Shown here piece by piece: positions 10,323 to 19,588 of a DNA stretch of 64,000 nucleotides. The number at the start of each line of letters is the position of its first letter. The stretch's first letter is position 1. The notes beneath the pieces were generated by a model, which was not told the DNA's origin, made no database searches, and worked only from the letters and a program-made list of their open reading frames with translations. The position numbers and the translations under genes were made by a program. Source of the stretch: Leptolyngbya ohadii IS1 (GTDB lineage: Bacteria; Cyanobacteriota; Cyanobacteriia; Elainellales; Elainellaceae); the NCBI RefSeq assembly GCF_002215035.1, contig NZ_NKFP01000001.1, forward strand, positions 1,237,501 through 1,301,500, written 5' to 3'.

Positions 10323-11550
10323 TCACTTCGACGGTCATTCCGGCTCTCCGCAACCGCTCTGCCAGAACATCCCCTAACCCAGTTGCAGGGGTGAGAATGC
10401 CGCCTCGACTCTGTCCCCCCGGTAGTCGATCGGTTTGCAGTGCCAAACCCAGAGCTGATTCACAGAGGAATTTTACCGTGGCGCGATTGCCCGGATCGCC
10501 CTGGTCGCGGAGGCGTCCCCGCACCTTACGTCCATCTTCGGCAGTGCCAATCAGTTCGCAGGAGAACCAGCCTTCGTTCATCGTTTGTTCTGAAGGTCCG
10601 CTGCCCGGCGACGGTAAAATAGGCTGTACCAGCGACCTGACTTGGGGCTGTTGCAGAATGCCCGTCAGGAGCGCCAGTCCGGCTGTTGTGCCTGTTGCTT
10701 TCAGCCATGCCAGCGGTTCCTCAAACTTGAGATACTCCTGATAGCTAAAATTCGCTCCGTAGGGTTGCTGCCACTGGGCATATAGAGCAGAACTGCGGCG
10801 CACAATCCGAGTATTCACCGGAGCCATGAAAAAGGGAGCGACCCAGGTGTTGAGGTCGGAATCAAACACAGGAGCTTGGGGGTCTTGGTTATGCTCGATT
10901 TGGGCTTGTGAAGGGGCAGGGCTTGGGTTTAGCAGGAAGGGATTATTCATCTGGGCAGTTTCCCTGGAGTCGTAGAGGTTAAACGCCGATGCCAGCGTCC
11001 CTCCGTTCAAGCCGCCAGCTGCCTGAAAATAGGCTTTCACCTGCTGAGCAGATACTCCCCACTCTTGCTGCATTGCCCGCACAACCAGATAAGCCCCTAG
11101 ATCAGATGGAACGGAATCGAAGCCACAGCAGGGAATAATGCGCGTTCCAGCAGCAGCAGCCTGAGCCTGATAGCGATCGATCAAGCGTTTGACCCAGGGG
11201 GTTTCTCCCGTAATATCGACGTAGTGGGTTTGGAAGCGAACACAGGCATCCACCAGGGCATTACCGTACAGGGCAAAGGGTCCGGCTGTGGTCAGCAGCA
11301 CTCGCGTCTGGGAAACAATGGCATCGATCGCCTGCTGATCCTGACTATCCGCGATCAGCACATCTACAGTGACACCTACTTCCTCCCGAACCGCTTCTAA
11401 TTTCTGACGGCTGCGTCCAGCGATCGCCCAGCGAACCTGCTGCGGGTCAACAGAACGAGCAAAATACTCCACCGTTTGTTTGCCGACAAATCCGCTGGCA
11501 CCGTAGAGGACAACATCATAGGAACGATCGGAAGAGGGACGATCGGGCAT
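10315..11550 (-). CDS. Saccharopine dehydrogenase-like NAD(P)-binding reductase (trans-acting enoyl reductase type)
   Basis: 411 aa. The N-terminus is a Rossmann nucleotide-binding fold with VVLYGASGFVGKQTVEYF (14-31). Further motifs typical of the saccharopine dehydrogenase/trans-acting enoyl reductase family are TTAGPFALYGNALVDACV (about 91-108), HYVDITGETPWVK and IIPCCGFDSVPSDLGAYLV. Family members reduce or epimerise lipid, polyketide or amino-acid substrates. The substrate here is unknown. It is probably monocistronic: it is divergent from the SDR gene 68 bp away. A different member of the same fold family lies at 22466-23659, so the window holds two paralogous-type reductases. Confidence 0.85.
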   Translation of the reverse strand: MPDRPSSDRSYDVVLYGASGFVGKQTVEYFARSVDPQQVRWAIAGRSRQKLEAVREEVGVTVDVLIADSQDQQAIDAIVSQTRVLLTTAGPFALYGNALVDACVRFQTHYVDITGETPWVKRLIDRYQAQAAAAGTRIIPCCGFDSVPSDLGAYLVVRAMQQEWGVSAQQVKAYFQAAGGLNGGTLASAFNLYDSRETAQMNNPFLLNPSPAPSQAQIEHNQDPQAPVFDSDLNTWVAPFFMAPVNTRIVRRSSALYAQWQQPYGANFSYQEYLKFEEPLAWLKATGTTAGLALLTGILQQPQVRSLVQPILPSPGSGPSEQTMNEGWFSCELIGTAEDGRKVRGRLRDQGDPGNRATVKFLCESALGLALQTDRLPGGQSRGGILTPATGLGDVLAERLRRAGMTVEVTL

Positions 11551-11618
11551 CGCATTCAGACTCCTGCTGACAGAGCTACACTCGTAACTGTAGCTGAGTT
11601 AATCCAATCACAGTTTAA

Positions 11619-12284
11619 ATGGCAATTTATCTAATTACGGGTGCAAATCGAGGCATTGGCTACGAATACTGTCGTCAACTGCAAGCGCGGGGAGAAACGG
11701 TCATTGCGGTGTGCCGCACGGCTTCTCAGGAATTGCAGCAGCTTGGCATTCAGCTGGAGGAAGGGATTGATATCACCTCCGATGCTTCGGTGGCAAACCT
11801 GCGAAATCGATTGGGAAATCAGACGATCGATGTTCTGATCAACAATGCAGGAATTCTGAAGCGAGTGACGCTGGAAGAGCTAGATATTGATTGCATTCGA
11901 GAACAGTTTGAGGTGAATGCTCTAGGGGCATTGCGTGTTACCCATGCTCTGCTGCCCAACCTGAAGGCAGGCTCAAAAATTGTGCTGATGACCAGCCGGA
12001 TGGGATCGATCGGCGACAATACCTCTGGCAGTTCCTACGGCTACCGGATGTCAAAGGTGGCGCTGTCGATGGCAGGAAAATCCCTTTCGCATGATCTGAA
12101 GCCGCGCGGGATTGCCGTTGCGATTTTGCATCCGGGCTTGGTGCAAACGCGCATGACGAACTTTACGAGAGGGGGCATCACGCCAGAGGAATCGGTGCAG
12201 GGGTTGCTGGCTCGCATCGACGAATTGACTCTGGAGAACACGGGCACGTTCTGGCACGCAAATGGAGAAATGCTCCCCTGGTAA
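11619..12284 (+). CDS. Short-chain dehydrogenase/reductase (classical SDR)
   Basis: 221 aa, slightly shorter than the usual 250 aa of classical SDRs. Cofactor-binding glycine motif TGANRGIG (7-14), structural NNAG (75-78) and catalytic YxxxK as Tyr142-Lys146, with the serine region MTSRMGSI upstream. The sequence resembles the C-factor/CsgA-like group of short SDRs. It is an NAD(P)-dependent oxidoreductase, substrate unknown, probably cytoplasmic. It converges on the zinc hydrolase gene with 28 bp between stops and is divergent from the saccharopine-like reductase. Confidence 0.88.
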   Translation: MAIYLITGANRGIGYEYCRQLQARGETVIAVCRTASQELQQLGIQLEEGIDITSDASVANLRNRLGNQTIDVLINNAGILKRVTLEELDIDCIREQFEVNALGALRVTHALLPNLKAGSKIVLMTSRMGSIGDNTSGSSYGYRMSKVALSMAGKSLSHDLKPRGIAVAILHPGLVQTRMTNFTRGGITPEESVQGLLARIDELTLENTGTFWHANGEMLPW

Positions 12285-12312
12285 CTGGAGGATGGGCTGC
12301 GGGGGAAGGCTT

Positions 12313-13440
12313 CTAGTCCTCCAGAACGCCCAGCACATATTCTCCTTCGCTGACTGCCTGGCTGATTGCCACATCAAAGACCTGCCCCGATCGATCTGCC
12401 TGTACCGTTTGAACGCCTGGCAATTTCTCTGCTTTATTGAAGATCAGCAGTTGATACAGATCATCTCCCGCCTGCACGGTTGTTCCTAAGGGCACTCGCC
12501 ACTGCACTATTCCTCCGCGAGGGGCATAATACCGTCTGGCTTTGCTGCGGGGGCTAAAGCGCATGGGAGGGTAGGCTGAGCAAGGAAAGTTTGGCAGATC
12601 CAGAATGCCTTGAGTGATCAAATAAGTTTGAATGCCGCTAATCCCTCGATCGACTGCTTCTGAGTCAATCTGCATTCCCGCGCCCAGTTCCAGCGTATAG
12701 GCTTCCACATCAAACCGGATGGGTTTTTCCAGTTCACCAAAGGCTTCCTCCAGGGCAAGCCAGGGTTTAATAAAGGCTTCGTCAAACGCCTCTCCGTCGT
12801 ATTCATCCAGCAAAATACCCGCCTCTAGCTGAAGCAGTGCGGCACTCTCCTGGCGATTTGGGAAGTAGTAGACGTAGGTAATCCCCCGATCGCTGGAGGT
12901 ATGGAGATCAAGGACATAGTCTGCGTCGAGACAAAGCGATTGCAGCAGATAGCGATATTTTTCGTGAAAGGGAACGCCTGCCGCAGAATCGATCGTAGGC
13001 TTAAGCGCCAGAAACGCTGCCTGGATGCGCTGCCGGAAGTTTGCCTGAATGGTCTGGGGGTCGAGGGCAAGCTGGGATTGGGCGAATGCTTTGATCTCAG
13101 AAAACTTTTCCTCATATTCCCAGAAGATGCGGTTCCAGTTATGCCCGCTGTAGGGGTCAAATCGTCCGCTGGCGTAGTGGTGCGATCGGATGTTCACGCC
13201 CACCGGATTGCAGACGGGTACAAGCCAAATTTCCCCCATCAGCCGATCGGATTCTAACGTGGTCAGCCATTCCATTAACCGATGAATGACTGCATTGCCT
13301 GTCAACTCGCCGCCGTGCAGGTTGGACTGGATGTAGACTTTCTTACCCGATCGACTGCCGATAAATTTGTAGAGCTGGAGCGACAGATGATCGCCTGATG
13401 CGAGTTGCTGAAGTGGAATCGTTTCGATCGTGGGAATCAT
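12313..13440 (-). CDS. Succinylglutamate desuccinylase/aspartoacylase-like (M14 superfamily) zinc hydrolase
   Basis: 375 aa from the ATG at 13440. Zinc ligands are His42 and Glu45 in NLHGGELTGN and His180 in DLHTSSD; the catalytic Glu is probably Glu251 in LELGAG. The C-terminal part (YYAPRGGIVQWRVPLGTTVQ onward) is the beta-rich domain typical of AstE/AspA-like members. Such enzymes remove acyl or amino-acid groups from amides or peptides. The frame can be extended to a TTG at 13506, but the ATG at 13440 begins the conserved region and has an AGAGG 15 nt upstream, so it is preferred. It lies next to a PotABCD-type importer on the same strand, downstream of it, so it could process the imported compound. 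Confidence 0.85.
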   Translation of the reverse strand: MIPTIETIPLQQLASGDHLSLQLYKFIGSRSGKKVYIQSNLHGGELTGNAVIHRLMEWLTTLESDRLMGEIWLVPVCNPVGVNIRSHHYASGRFDPYSGHNWNRIFWEYEEKFSEIKAFAQSQLALDPQTIQANFRQRIQAAFLALKPTIDSAAGVPFHEKYRYLLQSLCLDADYVLDLHTSSDRGITYVYYFPNRQESAALLQLEAGILLDEYDGEAFDEAFIKPWLALEEAFGELEKPIRFDVEAYTLELGAGMQIDSEAVDRGISGIQTYLITQGILDLPNFPCSAYPPMRFSPRSKARRYYAPRGGIVQWRVPLGTTVQAGDDLYQLLIFNKAEKLPGVQTVQADRSGQVFDVAISQAVSEGEYVLGVLED

Positions 13441-13549
13441 GGCAAGCTTTGTTTTTCCTCTGGACACCAGGCTATTGAAATGATAGCTGGGCTGAGCTGT
13501 TATCAACCTGCGTGTACGAGGAATTGTAGAAGGGGAACGTCGGGTCTTC

Positions 13550-14356
13550 CTATGATTTTGTAGAAGTTCCGGCAGAACCGCTTAATAGCTGTAGCAAACT
13601 GCCAAAGTGATTGACCAGGGCAAATAGCAGTGCAGCAAGTGCAATAAATAGGATGGTGACACAAGCCATAACGGGAGTGTAGCCATAGTGCAGGCTGTTA
13701 AAAATCTTGATCGGTAGAGTTTCAACGGTGAAACCCGAAACCATAAACGAAACGATGTATTCATTTAAGCTGAAGACAAAGGCAAAGGCATATCCCGCGA
13801 TCAGGTAGGGCTGGATTAGGGGCAGCACAATGGTTGCGAAGATGGCTGATTCGTTTGCTCCCAGGGTTCTGGATGCCTCAACGATCGAAGATTGAATCGA
13901 TCGCAAGCCTAACAGCGAAGTAACGAGTGGGAAGGGAATCAGGAGAATTGCGTGGGAAAGGATGGTTGCGTAAATGCTGCCATAGGCACCGATCGACGCC
14001 CAAAAGCCGAGGAAACTAATGGCAATTACCACAGGCGGTAAAACAGCGGGTGCCAGACCAAGATAAAACAGGAATTGGGGGTATCGCTTTCCGGTGCGCC
14101 ACAGAGAATAGGCGATCGGGATTGCAATCGATGATGCGATCGCAGCCGCAATGCAGGCAATTCCCAGGCTATTTGCCATTGGCATCAGCCATTCTGAACG
14201 GGTAAACAGTTCGCTGTACCACTGCAAAGAAAATCCTCTGGGTGGGAATATCAGGCTTTTAGTGGAATTAATCGAGACACCGCCCACAACCAGAAGAGGC
14301 GCAGCCAAGAACAAGAGAACGCTGCCAATTAGCCCATTTCGGAGCCAGTAACTCAT
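13550..14356 (-). CDS. potC: ABC transporter permease, PotC type
   Basis: 268 aa with six predicted membrane spans. The EAA loop is EASRTLGANESAIFATIVLP, which contacts the ATPase. It is the second permease of a spermidine/putrescine-type (or related amine, phosphonate or thiamine type) importer. Its start overlaps the stop of the upstream permease by 4 bp (14353-14356). The gene ends the transporter operon; about 110 bp separate it from the zinc hydrolase. The Pot assignment is by family; the actual substrate is not shown. Confidence 0.87.
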   Translation of the reverse strand: MSYWLRNGLIGSVLLFLAAPLLVVGGVSINSTKSLIFPPRGFSLQWYSELFTRSEWLMPMANSLGIACIAAAIASSIAIPIAYSLWRTGKRYPQFLFYLGLAPAVLPPVVIAISFLGFWASIGAYGSIYATILSHAILLIPFPLVTSLLGLRSIQSSIVEASRTLGANESAIFATIVLPLIQPYLIAGYAFAFVFSLNEYIVSFMVSGFTVETLPIKIFNSLHYGYTPVMACVTILFIALAALLFALVNHFGSLLQLLSGSAGTSTKS

Positions 14357-15240
14357 CGCTCTGTCCCCCGATCTGAAATTGAGGAAATGAGCCAGACCAG
14401 ACCCAGGGTTAGCAGCATTAGCATCAGGGACAGCGCCGCAGCAAAAGGTAAATTGGACTGCTGAATTGCCTGATCGGTAATGGAAACTGAAATAGTCCAG
14501 TGCTGCGGGCTACCGAGCATCTGCGGAATTAGATAGGAGCCGATCGCAAAGATAAAGGCAAAGAGAAACGCGGTCACGATCGCACGGCGCTGCATGGGGA
14601 GAATGATGTCAAAAAATGTGCGGACTGGGGAAGCTCCCAGGGTTTGTGCAGCCTCGCTAACTTCAGGGTTTAACCGGGTAACCGCAGGATAGAAGACTAA
14701 AACGGCAAAGGGCAAAGTGCGATAGATCAATGCCAGGAGTACGGCGGCAAGTCCCGGTGCCCAAGCAACTGCCTGGGGAAGAATCTTCAGGAAAACAAGT
14801 AGATTCGATAGTCCGGCTGATTCTGAGAGCAGCACTGACCAGCTAAAGCTAATAATAACTTCTGAGAGCGATAGAACCGATAGAATAAAAATTAGAATCA
14901 AGACTTGAGCAGTTTGAGAAAGCTGGGTTAACAGATAGGTAAACGGAAAGGCAATTCCAACACAGCAACTCGCGGCGATCGCTGCCAGAACAAAAGAGAA
15001 AGCCGTTTGGCGCAGAAATAGCGGCGTAAAAAACCGGAGATAGTGGCTTAGATCAAAACCAGGACTGTAGAAGCCTGCCGGAACGCGTTGAGACACACTG
15101 ACAACCAGCGTAATGCAAAGCGGAATCAGCAGAAACACCCCCAGCATCACTGGCGGATAAAGCGTGCTTAGCAAGCGTAGCTTACCTGTGAATTGCTCTG
15201 CCCTGGCAGCAGGAACGAGTTTAGCGAGATTTGTGCTCAT
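14353..15240 (-). CDS. potB: ABC transporter permease, PotB type
   Basis: 295 aa, about six membrane spans, with the EAA loop EAAQTLGASPVRTFFDIILP. A short cytoplasmic N-terminus precedes the first span (LYPPVMLGVFLLIPLCITLV). It forms the heteromeric inner-membrane channel with the PotC-type subunit. It overlaps the ATPase gene by 4 bp (15237-15240) and the PotC gene by 4 bp, a tightly coupled operon. Confidence 0.87.
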   Translation of the reverse strand: MSTNLAKLVPAARAEQFTGKLRLLSTLYPPVMLGVFLLIPLCITLVVSVSQRVPAGFYSPGFDLSHYLRFFTPLFLRQTAFSFVLAAIAASCCVGIAFPFTYLLTQLSQTAQVLILIFILSVLSLSEVIISFSWSVLLSESAGLSNLLVFLKILPQAVAWAPGLAAVLLALIYRTLPFAVLVFYPAVTRLNPEVSEAAQTLGASPVRTFFDIILPMQRRAIVTAFLFAFIFAIGSYLIPQMLGSPQHWTISVSITDQAIQQSNLPFAAALSLMLMLLTLGLVWLISSISDRGTER

Positions 15241-16433
15241 TGCAGGATAATGCAGGAATGGGCTGAGAAAGAAGCAGTTACCGGATCGCCCTGTGCCAGA
15301 GCAGGTCTAGCCTTCGGTAAAACCGTGCTAATGACTTTACGCCCCCGGCAGTCCAGATGAATTTCTACGCTGGAGCCAACATCTCGAATAAAGGTAACAG
15401 TGCCAGGAATGCAATTGTGATCTGATGAGTGATCTGATGGGGGATTTGATAAGCGATCTGATGAGTGATCTGACGAGTGATTTGATAGGCGATCCAATGG
15501 ATGATTTGATGAATGATCCGATGAGGGATTCGATGGATAACCCGATGGGTGATTGAATAATTGACCTGATGACTGTCTTGGCAAGAGGGTTACATCTTCG
15601 GGACGGACGCTAATACTGACCTGCTGCCCCGGACTGAAGCGATCGCCTAGTTGCCATCCGGTGAACAGCATCCCCTCTACTTCGATCGCCGTCTGATTCC
15701 GCACAACTCCTCGCAAAAGATTGTTGGTGCCAATAAAGTCCGCGACAAAGGGATCTGTGGGCTGACGATAGATCTCCAGCGGTGTACCGACCTGCCGAAT
15801 ACTGCCCTCGTTCATGACAACCACGCGATCGGACATTGTCATTGCTTCCTGCTGATCATGGGTAACGAGAATCGTTGTAATGCCCAAACGCTGCTGAAGG
15901 AGACGTAGCTCTAGCTGCATGGCTTCCCGTAGCTTGGCATCCAGGGCAGAAAGGGGTTCATCCAGCAAAAGGAGCTTGGGATGATGCGCCAGGGCACGAG
16001 CAATGGCAACCCGCTGCTGCTGTCCTCCTGAAAGCTGGGAAATTTTGCGTGATTTTACCCCCGGTAAACAGACCATCTCCAGCAGCTCATTAACCTGCTT
16101 TTCCTGCTGAGATTTAGGAATTCCCTGAATGCGTAAGGCGTAGGCAATGTTTTCTCCCACCGTCATGTGCGGGAATAAAGCCAGGGATTGAAACACCATG
16201 CCAATATCGCGTTGATGGGTTGGCAGCCCGGTAATGTCTCGATTTCCCAGAAAGATCTGTCCGCGATCGGGAGTTTCTAAACCTGCAATTAATCGCAGCA
16301 GCGTTGTTTTTCCGCAGCCTGACGGTCCCAGGAAAGAGACCAGCTCCCCTGAAGGAATTTCGAGATCAATATAATCAACCGCATTGACGGCACCGAAATG
16401 TTTGGTGATACCCTTCAGACCCAAATAAGCCAT
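15237..16433 (-). CDS. potA: ABC transporter ATP-binding protein, PotA type, with tetrapeptide-repeat insert
   Basis: 398 aa. The ATPase core has Walker [10 protein letters not shown] (37-45), signature [15 protein letters not shown], Walker [13 protein letters not shown] and switch His in [12 protein letters not shown]-terminal TOBE/regulatory domain starts near 240. Between about residues 287 and 339 this domain is interrupted by thirteen four-residue repeats of the SSDH/SNPP/SNHP kind, encoded by the 12-bp array at 15417-15572; family members do not usually carry this. The protein still ends with a normal TOBE segment ([15 protein letters not shown] and onward). It powers uptake for the two permeases downstream. 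Confidence 0.9.
   Translation of the reverse strand: MAYLGLKGITKHFGAVNAVDYIDLEIPSGELVSFLGPSGCGKTTLLRLIAGLETPDRGQIFLGNRDITGLPTHQRDIGMVFQSLALFPHMTVGENIAYALRIQGIPKSQQEKQVNELLEMVCLPGVKSRKISQLSGGQQQRVAIARALAHHPKLLLLDEPLSALDAKLREAMQLELRLLQQRLGITTILVTHDQQEAMTMSDRVVVMNEGSIRQVGTPLEIYRQPTDPFVADFIGTNNLLRGVVRNQTAIEVEGMLFTGWQLGDRFSPGQQVSISVRPEDVTLLPRQSSGQLFNHPSGYPSNPSSDHSSNHPLDRLSNHSSDHSSDRLSNPPSDHSSDHNCIPGTVTFIRDVGSSVEIHLDCRGRKVISTVLPKARPALAQGDPVTASFSAHSCIILQ
15417..15572. repeat. In-frame 12-bp tandem array inside potA
   Basis: Thirteen imperfect units of GTGATCTGATGA (plus strand), read on the minus strand as four-residue blocks such as SSDH and SNHP. The period of 12 keeps the frame. Copies differ mostly by single substitutions. 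Confidence 0.9.
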
Positions 16434-16464
16434 GTCTATTGCCTCAATTCAGGAATAAATGACA

Positions 16465-17562
16465 TTAGCTCGTGATCATTTCTGTCCACTTTTGAGCAAT
16501 CCAGTCGCCCTGCTCCATGTAGGTGCGGTAAGCAGGAATGATGGGTGAAATATCGCTTGCAACTGCGTTGAATTCCTCGTCTGTTAAATCGGTATCTTTG
16601 CGATCGACAACGGGAGCAACACCAACGTTTCGTGAAAGCTTAGCTTGAATTTCAGGCTGGCACATATAGTCCATAAAAACGTATGCCTCCTCCAGTTTTT
16701 TGGAAGGACGGCTCATCACCCAGCAGCCCGAATCATTGATTCCTCCCTCTTTTGTAAAGGTTGACTGAATCGGTTTACCCTGCTTTGCCTTCAGTACAGA
16801 GACATCGTGATAGTATTGCCCCATTGCCAGTTCTCCCGTTTCCAGGGCTTGCTGAAACTGTGCTTCGTCGCGATACCAGAGTTTGACGTTTGGCTTAATT
16901 TCAGCCGCTTTATTCATGACTTGCAGGATGCCGTCCTGAGTTTCTAAAATTTTACTGCCGCCAAAGAAAGTTGCTGCGGTAATATCCAGCAAAAAGCCTC
17001 CGGTGGGGAGTGCGTTCATTCCCAGCTGATTCCGATACTGCTCGTCCCACAGGCTAGCCCAGGAAGTGGGTGCGTTGGGGTGCTTCGTTTTATTGGTTAC
17101 AAAAGTGATATACCAGGAGGCAGCGCCAATTCCATCCACTCGTCCATCTGGATAACGATGGATAAAGTTATCCTTCAAATACTTTGCATTGGGAATTCGT
17201 TCCAGGTCAAAGGGAGTCCACAGCTCTGATGCCTGCCCGCGCAGCATGGGGATTTGAGCCATCATCGAGAGATCGGTGGGTGCCTGATTTGCCCTCGCCG
17301 CTGTTTCTAGCTGGGTGTACCAGGCATCTGCGGCAGGAGTCGGCACAGATTCGATTTCGATTCCCGTCGCTTTGGTGAATTCAGGATAGATATTTTTGAC
17401 AAATGCTTCCTCAAAAAATCCGCCGAACGTTCCAACCTTGAGGCTCCGCTTTTCGCCTGTTTGTACAGAGGGAGCTTGCGGAGAACAGGCAACCGCTGCT
17501 GTAAAACCTGCAAAAGCAGCCGCGCCTCTGATAAACTGTCGTCGATTAATCGAATAGCTCAT
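16465..17562 (-). CDS. potD: Periplasmic substrate-binding protein, PotD type, with Tat-like lipoprotein signal
   Basis: 365 aa. The N-terminus has a twin-arginine motif (NRRQFIRGAAAF) followed by a hydrophobic core and a lipobox-like TAAVAC, so it is probably a Tat-exported lipoprotein or membrane-tethered binding protein. The mature part is a PotD/spermidine-putrescine-type solute-binding fold (LKVGTFGGFFEEAFVKNIYP at the start, then ESVPTPAADAWYTQLETAAR). It supplies substrate to the importer encoded immediately downstream, 31 bp away. The start ATG at 17562 has AGGAGC 5 bp upstream. Adjacent amidohydrolase genes suggest an amine, amide or ureide substrate rather than a classical polyamine, but that is inference. 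Confidence 0.88.
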   Translation of the reverse strand: MSYSINRRQFIRGAAAFAGFTAAVACSPQAPSVQTGEKRSLKVGTFGGFFEEAFVKNIYPEFTKATGIEIESVPTPAADAWYTQLETAARANQAPTDLSMMAQIPMLRGQASELWTPFDLERIPNAKYLKDNFIHRYPDGRVDGIGAASWYITFVTNKTKHPNAPTSWASLWDEQYRNQLGMNALPTGGFLLDITAATFFGGSKILETQDGILQVMNKAAEIKPNVKLWYRDEAQFQQALETGELAMGQYYHDVSVLKAKQGKPIQSTFTKEGGINDSGCWVMSRPSKKLEEAYVFMDYMCQPEIQAKLSRNVGVAPVVDRKDTDLTDEEFNAVASDISPIIPAYRTYMEQGDWIAQKWTEMITS

Positions 17563-17784
17563 GGTTTGCTCCTAATAGGCTCAAAATACGCTCAAATCAA
17601 GTGCAAAGTTAGACACAGACCAATACAGCTTCGCTTCTATCCCGCTCCTGGGGCTTCAGGCGGTAGAATGGCTAGAGTCATTTCAGTCAAACACCAACAA
17701 TTTGATTTCTAAATTTTTGTCAGATGCGCCGATAAAATACCGGACTTATTACTTCTGCCACTTTCCAGCTAGAATTAGCTCCTT
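17563..17784. promoter_or_regulatory. Divergent promoter region between potD and the Lrp/AsnC gene
   Basis: A 222-bp gap from which both genes must be transcribed outward, the usual arrangement for an Lrp/AsnC regulator acting on its neighbour. A short direct repeat (GGCTCAAAATA / CGCTCAAATCA, 17579-17600) sits just upstream of potD. No palindrome of clear Lrp type was recognised. Confidence 0.35.
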
Positions 17785-18300
17785 ATGAATAACGAGATGA
17801 ACCAGGACGGCAATCTTAATGAAGAGCAGAGTAGCGAATCGGAAATTAGTTCGCTGGATCTACAGATCATTCAGCAGCTTCAGCAAGACGGCAGAATGGC
17901 ATACAGCAAAATTTCGAGAGAATTAGGGGTTCCTGAAGCAACGGTACGATATCGGGTTAAGCGCCTGGTGGATGACGGAATCATTACCATTAATGCCTTT
18001 TTAAACACGGGCAAATTGAACTACGCGAATGTTGCCTATGTCGAGATAGAGACAAGCGCTGAGTTTCACGAGAGACTACTTCAGGAATTAATCAATACAG
18101 AAAATATCAGCTATCTCTCCGCAGTGACGGGAGAATACAACATCATGCTGGAGTACGTTTGCCAGAGCAATGAAGACCTGCTTGAGTTCACAAACTGGCT
18201 TAAGCGACAGCCGGAAGTGCGTCGTCTAAACGTTAGAGTAATACTCAAAATATTTAAAGCACAGTATCCAATTCGCGTGAAAAACACAAGACAGAGTTAG
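17785..18300 (+). CDS. Lrp/AsnC-family transcriptional regulator
   Basis: 171 aa. An acidic, polar 22-residue leader precedes the AsnC-type helix-turn-helix (LDLQIIQQLQQDGRMAYSKI through VPEATVRYRVKRLVDDGIIT, about 24-72). The C-terminal RAM/ligand-binding domain follows (VAYVEIETSAEFHERLLQEL, then ISYLSAVTGEYNIMLEY; about 85-160). Family members bind amino acids or related small molecules as octamers and control adjacent transport and catabolic genes. It is divergent from potDABC and points toward the cysteine hydrolase and asparaginase genes, so it probably controls both arms. Confidence 0.9.
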   Translation: MNNEMNQDGNLNEEQSSESEISSLDLQIIQQLQQDGRMAYSKISRELGVPEATVRYRVKRLVDDGIITINAFLNTGKLNYANVAYVEIETSAEFHERLLQELINTENISYLSAVTGEYNIMLEYVCQSNEDLLEFTNWLKRQPEVRRLNVRVILKIFKAQYPIRVKNTRQS

Positions 18301-18760
18301 CACCGCTTTTCCTCCTGTGGGAACCACTATATTTTTTCGAGGTGATCTGGTGATCTATTGTTAACAAACCCGCAGTCCGTGCCAGCTTTGTAGCTATACG
18401 GAAGCTTAATCGATCTGTAAAAACAGAACTCATTCGATCGCGCTGAAAGTGAAACGAAACTTATGCGGAACGAAATTAGGGTGTGATGAAGCCAGTACGG
18501 ATCGGGACTAATGCGAACCAAGACTCATCCGTGTCAGAACTTCCGTGTCAGAACTTCCGTATCAGAACTAATGTGAAACGAGCCAAGGATAAACTTTTCC
18601 CTAGGCTGAAGAATATCGCCAAATCAGCAGCAGGTTTTGTACTCCTGAATACAAAACAAGCAAATAAATCACTTCTTGTTACCTTTTCCTGAAGCTAGGC
18701 TCGACTATTTTTGCCAAATCGGTAAATATATAGAGCGTAGATGCTAATCCGGTAGCAAGC
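18301..18760. other. Intergenic region upstream of the biuret-hydrolase-like gene
   Basis: A 460-bp gap. It holds a 14-bp tandem array at 18528-18569 and an AT-rich stretch (18700-18740) that probably contains the promoter of the hydrolase gene. A 69-codon plus-strand frame runs through it but contains the array and looks non-coding. Confidence 0.5.
18528..18569. repeat. Tandem 14-bp array
   Basis: Three units of TCCGTGTCAGAACT, the third with one substitution. Confidence 0.9.
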
Positions 18761-19495
18761 ATGATGAAAGTAGCTGCTGATCCCTATGCTTTTCCCTATC
18801 AACGAGAGCTTACGCCTCGAAACACAGCTCTGATTGTGATTGATGTGCAAATTGATTTCTGCGATTTTGGGGGATACCTAGATCAGAAGGGATTCGATAT
18901 TTCGCTGACTCGAACCGTTATTCAGCCGATCAAAGACTTGCTGACGATCGCACGGGCAAAAGGATTTCCGATTTTTCATACTCGTGAAGGACACCGTTCC
19001 GACCTAGCGGATTTATCGGAAGTTAAACACTGGCGGAGTCATCGGGCTGGAGCCGAGATTGGCAGTGAGGGTCCCTTGGGACGGATTCTGGTGCGGGGTG
19101 AACCCGGATGGCAAATCGTTCCAGAACTGACTCCTCTGCCCGGCGAACCTGTGATTGACAAACCCGGCAACGGCGCTTTCTATGCAACGGATCTCGATTT
19201 GCTGCTTCAGCGAATTGGGGTCAAGAACCTAGTGATTTGTGGCTTGACCACTGCTGTTTGTGTGCATTCTACGTTGCGCGAAGCCAGCGATCGCGGCTAT
19301 GACATTTTGCTGCTCGAAGACTGCTGTGCTGAAAGCGATCCCCGGCTCCATGCAGCAGCGATCGAAATGGTGAAAATGGAGGGGGGTATTTTCGGCACAG
19401 TCGGAACCTCCCAGGCTTTCATCAGTACGGTTTCATCGCTACCCGATGTGAAAGGGCAACCCTCTGAGTTAAATCGCTATGTTGCGCTGTCCTAA
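18761..19495 (+). CDS. Cysteine hydrolase of the isochorismatase family, biuret-hydrolase-like
   Basis: 244 aa. The isochorismatase-like catalytic triad is Asp28 (IDVQIDF), Lys134 (VIDKPG) and Cys167 (TTAVCVHS). The segments DPYAFPY near the start, FHTREGHRSDLADL, RILVRGEPGW, IIDKPG-like, LLLEDCCAESD and MVKMEGGIFGTV closely follow what I recall of rhizobial biuret amidohydrolase (BiuH), more than RutB or nicotinamidase. BiuH converts biuret to allophanate and ammonia. No allophanate hydrolase is in the window, so the real substrate may be another ureide or amide. Neighbours are an Lrp/AsnC regulator, a Pot-type importer and an asparaginase. Two adjacent ATGs (18761 and 18764) can serve as start. 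Confidence 0.85.
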   Translation: MMKVAADPYAFPYQRELTPRNTALIVIDVQIDFCDFGGYLDQKGFDISLTRTVIQPIKDLLTIARAKGFPIFHTREGHRSDLADLSEVKHWRSHRAGAEIGSEGPLGRILVRGEPGWQIVPELTPLPGEPVIDKPGNGAFYATDLDLLLQRIGVKNLVICGLTTAVCVHSTLREASDRGYDILLLEDCCAESDPRLHAAAIEMVKMEGGIFGTVGTSQAFISTVSSLPDVKGQPSELNRYVALS

Positions 19496-19519
19496 TCGAT
19501 TGAGCGGTATTCATGTAAT

Positions 19520-19567
19520 CGTTTTTGAATCGTTCTTGAACCGTTCTTAAACCATTTTTGAACCATT
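19520..19567. repeat. Tandem 11-bp array
   Basis: Four full units (CGTTTTTGAAT, CGTTCTTGAAC, CGTTCTTAAAC, CATTTTTGAAC) and the start of a fifth, in the 93-bp gap between the hydrolase and asparaginase genes. Confidence 0.85.
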
Positions 19568-19588
19568 ATTCCAGGTGTAGGAGTATCT

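Noticed and set aside
18483-18692. Plus-strand 69-codon frame between the Lrp and hydrolase genes
   Set aside because: It runs through the 14-bp array, lacks a ribosome-binding site and has no recognisable motif.
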